Shown here one piece after another: positions 62,177-64,000 of a stretch of DNA of 64,000 nucleotides. The notes under the pieces were generated by a model. The model had not been told where the DNA came from. It saw nothing but the letters and a program-made list of their open reading frames with translations, and made no database searches. A program made the translations under genes and the position numbers. The stretch is from DASTFP01 sp963816855 (lineage in GTDB: Bacteria > Verrucomicrobiota > Verrucomicrobiia > Chthoniobacterales > Terrimicrobiaceae), in the NCBI GenBank assembly GCA_963816855.1, contig CAWFMA010000029.1:12908-76907 (forward strand), read 5' to 3'. Positions within the stretch are counted from its first letter, which is position 1, and every line of letters starts with the position of its first letter.

Positions 62177-62299
62177 ATGTCGAGTAAAAACTCCAAACCC
62201 TCCAAATCAGCAGCGAAAGGTTCTTATTCCAAAGGCGCCACCTCCGCGAAGCGAACCGAGAAGGTCAATCCTTCCTTGATCAAGGGGAGTAAGAAATAA
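62177..62299 (+). CDS. 40-residue basic peptide, unknown
   Basis: A short frame starting MSSKNSKPSKSAAKGSYSKG and ending LIKGSKK. It consists largely of Lys and Ser, with no hydrophobic core, suggesting a nucleic-acid-binding or disordered peptide. It lies 15 bases before the terminase-like gene, in the same direction. No clear ribosome-binding site is visible. Confidence 0.4.
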   Translation: MSSKNSKPSKSAAKGSYSKGATSAKRTEKVNPSLIKGSKK

Positions 62300-62314
62300 A
62301 GGCCGGCCAAGCAA

Positions 62315-62845
62315 ATGCCCCGGCCTCGAAAGATCGCTTACGAAGAATTTGCGGAATTCGCTGCGTCCGGTCTGAGTCTCGCGGAGTCGTATCGTCGAAC
62401 CACTGGACAGACCAAGAATGCAGACGTCAAGGGCACTCAGTGGCACGGATACGCTGGCATAAAAGAGAGGGTCGCGGAGCTTCAGGAACAGAATGCCCGT
62501 CGCTCGCAGATGACCCGCGACGAACTGCTCGGCTTCTATGCCGAGGTGATTCGAACGTCGGCGGACAAGGTCGCGCTGGTTCCCCGAGTCATTCAGGCTT
62601 ACGAGCAGGACGGCGAGGGTCGCGTGAAGGTTCGCGTTTGCGACAAAGTCGCGGCAGGCGCAGCGTTGGCTCGAATGTGCAATTGGAACTCGGCGGAGCG
62701 CCTCGAGATTGGCGTCAATACACTCACTGGCTATCTACGCGAGCTTCGAGCGCAGCCCTTTGGTGGCGGATCGGTGTTGCCGCTTGAGCGAGCCGTGTTG
62801 CCCTTGGAAAGCGGGAGCAATGGCGAAGGGAGTCTTGACGATTAG
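62315..62845 (+). CDS. terS: Terminase small subunit-like protein
   Basis: A 176-residue protein with the layout of phage DNA-packaging small subunits. It has an N-terminal helix-turn-helix (MPRPRKIAYEEFAEFAASGL, SLAESYRRTTGQTKNA), a coiled segment (GIKERVAELQEQNARRSQMT) and the RDELLGFYAEVIRTSADKVA region followed by a C-terminal basic/Gly-rich tail. Small terminases recognise the phage pac site. No large terminase or structural gene is present in the window, which is how phage satellites are organised. Identification is by pattern and should be confirmed. Confidence 0.65.
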   Translation: MPRPRKIAYEEFAEFAASGLSLAESYRRTTGQTKNADVKGTQWHGYAGIKERVAELQEQNARRSQMTRDELLGFYAEVIRTSADKVALVPRVIQAYEQDGEGRVKVRVCDKVAAGAALARMCNWNSAERLEIGVNTLTGYLRELRAQPFGGGSVLPLERAVLPLESGSNGEGSLDD

Positions 62846-62893
62846 ATTTCGGTTGCTTAATCAACCGCAGTCGGACTATCGAGTTGTCCTTGA

Positions 62894-63187
62894 ATGCCTA
62901 CGTGTTCTCTGCGTGAGCATAGCGCGCGACTGACGCAAGACGACGGCGGCTGGTTGCTAAGGTATCCGATCGCCCGCCATCAATATGGCTCGCGTGAGGT
63001 AGAGCTGGTGGAAGTCATGATTCCGCTTGTGGCCGAGAATTACGCCGGCGCGCGCAAGCTTGCGATGTTGATCCTGAAGGACCATCGGCCACCGACCCTT
63101 CCGACCCTGTCGGAGCCCGAGGTTGCCGCGTGGCAGCCGCCGGTTACTCCAGTTGGCGGGCAGCGAGTTTACGGCGGAACGCTGTAG
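62894..63187 (+). CDS. Hypothetical protein
   Basis: A 97-residue protein, MPTCSLREHSARLTQDDGGW then EVELVEVMIPLVAENYAGAR and a proline-rich C-terminus ending GGQRVYGGTL. No family recognised. It follows the terminase-like gene and is convergent with the serine recombinase gene, so it may be the last gene of the island. Confidence 0.5.
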   Translation: MPTCSLREHSARLTQDDGGWLLRYPIARHQYGSREVELVEVMIPLVAENYAGARKLAMLILKDHRPPTLPTLSEPEVAAWQPPVTPVGGQRVYGGTL

Positions 63188-63199
63188 CCAGATTCTAAT

Positions 63200-63784
63200 T
63201 TAGAGTCCGGCGATGAGTTTGAAAACGCTTGAGCTTGGGATCCCGAGTTCTTTGGCGATGGCGCGTCCGGTGCGTCCTTGCGCGCGCAGTTTGGCCACGG
63301 CCTCGCGATGAACACCGAGAGTTCCTGGACGGCCCAGTTTGATGCCCCGCCTCCGTGCGGCGGCTAGTCCAGCGTTGACACGCTCGACGATGATTGAGTG
63401 TTCGAACTGCGCGATCGCTCCAAGCATGTTGAGAAGCAGGGCGCTCGCGGGATTGCTCGACGACGTATTGATGCCTTGCCCTGGCACGATCAGGGCGACC
63501 TTGTGCGCGGCGAACTCACCGAGCAATTGCACCAGGTGACTCAAGCTGCGGCCGAGGCGGTCCAGATTGTAGCAAAGGACAACGTCGACCTTCCCGGCAC
63601 GAACCGCCTTCATGAGTGCGTCGAGTCCCTTGCGCGAGATCTTGCCGCCGGAGATGGTGTCAGTGATCACTTGGACGTCCCGCCAGTTGTGGCGTGCGCA
63701 ATACTCCCGGAGCGAGGCGAGTTGCGAATCGGTGGTTTGCTTGTCGGTCGACACCCGTGTGTAAATAACGACATTTTGCTTCAT
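63200..63784 (-). CDS. Serine recombinase (resolvase/invertase family)
   Basis: A 194-residue resolvase-type enzyme with catalytic Ser in NVVIYTRVSTDKQTTDSQLA, the NLDRLGRSLSHLVQLLGEFA motif, the long E helix (IVERVNAGLAAARRRGIKLG) and a C-terminal helix-turn-helix (GRTGRAIAKELGIPSSSVFK). Such enzymes resolve cointegrates or invert DNA. ATG at 63784 is chosen as it starts the conserved fold; the frame is open 27 bases upstream through a palindrome at 63804-63833 that is a good binding-site candidate. Confidence 0.93.
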   Translation of the reverse strand: MKQNVVIYTRVSTDKQTTDSQLASLREYCARHNWRDVQVITDTISGGKISRKGLDALMKAVRAGKVDVVLCYNLDRLGRSLSHLVQLLGEFAAHKVALIVPGQGINTSSSNPASALLLNMLGAIAQFEHSIIVERVNAGLAAARRRGIKLGRPGTLGVHREAVAKLRAQGRTGRAIAKELGIPSSSVFKLIAGL

Positions 63785-63803
63785 GCCTTTAGATACGCTG
63801 GAT

Positions 63804-63833
63804 TCGCACACAAAACAATTGTTTTGTGTGCGA
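63804..63833. promoter_or_regulatory. Perfect 30-bp palindrome upstream of the serine recombinase
   Basis: The two 15-base arms are exact reverse complements: the left arm is TCGCACACAAAACAA at 63804-63818 and the right arm TTGTTTTGTGTGCGA at 63819-63833. There is no spacer. It lies 20 bases before the recombinase start codon. It probably serves as crossover site I of a res site and/or as autoregulatory operator. Confidence 0.8.
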
Positions 63834-63888
63834 CTGATTTTCGCGCGTCGTCCCTTCAGTGGAACATTCCGAAAATCGAGGGGGTTTT

Positions 63889-64000
63889 ATGTGCAGGCGT
63901 CACGCGGGTCTTTCATGGTGGTTCGGTCCGCCCGGAGGACAGCTCTATGCTCGGTGCTCAAATCGGCCCATTCTTGCGTCCAGCGTCGCCTGTGTAGGCG
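63889..64000 (+). CDS. Possible start of a gene running off the right edge
   Basis: A frame begins with ATG at 63889 after a purine-rich GAGGGGG and stays open to the end of the window. The product begins MCRRHAGLSWWFGPPGGQLY. Composition is unusual and no family is recognised, so it may be a chance frame. It is divergent from the serine recombinase. Confidence 0.2.
   Translation, partial: MCRRHAGLSWWFGPPGGQLYARCSNRPILASSVACVG

Overview
The window looks like chromosome of a Gram-negative, high-GC bacterium, most likely Verrucomicrobiota (inferred from the overall repertoire and gene style, not proven). LPS-type genes (phosphoheptose isomerase, MsbA-like exporter), a prepilin peptidase, RNase HIII, a DUF5069 protein and many STAS/SpoIIE signalling proteins fit such a diderm. 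No rRNA or tRNA gene and no CRISPR array was recognised.

Bases 1-19,800 are mainly housekeeping and signalling. They hold the NAD(P)HX repair enzyme, a five-gene minus-strand operon (lipoprotein, STAS, SpoIIE phosphatase, grpE, dnaJ), then gmhA, prepilin peptidase, an ABC exporter, trpB/mutY, RNase HIII and a second signalling cluster (STAS, hybrid histidine kinase, receiver, receiver-SpoIIE).

Bases 19,835-29,646 form one minus-strand nitrogen-scavenging operon. An ABC importer, a 23-residue membrane peptide, two DUF1989 proteins, a biotin-dependent 'urea' carboxylase and an amidase-type allophanate hydrolase follow each other. The two DUF1989 genes indicate guanidine rather than urea as substrate. 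The C-terminal domain of allophanate hydrolase is a separate gene at 14,270-14,662. A glutamine-amidotransferase-like gene and a Cache-LuxR regulator lie upstream. A dispersed repeat with inverted ends occurs twice (1656-1966 and 29796-29875), the second copy being an internally deleted version of the first.

Bases 32,000-41,900 carry an orphan sugar-type ABC ATPase, gatC/gatA, two methyltransferases, avtA, thiH/thiS, a fused MsrB-MsrA and a type II NADH dehydrogenase.

From about 42,100 the window changes character. A compact Mrp/Pha cation/proton antiporter operon with a fused A-B subunit (42,290-48,323) looks imported. It is followed by about 3 kb of decayed DNA containing remains of a bufferin/DUF692 cluster, an MFS transporter and a frameshifted TlpA-like thioredoxin.

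Bases 54,112-63,187 hold a mobile element: tyrosine integrase, AlpA-like regulator, damaged D5/VirE-type primase genes, an AT-rich region of inverted repeats resembling a replication origin, a second primase-associated protein and a terminase-small-subunit-like protein, with no capsid or tail genes. This layout resembles a phage satellite (PICI-like island). A serine recombinase with a perfect 30-bp palindrome at its promoter closes the window.
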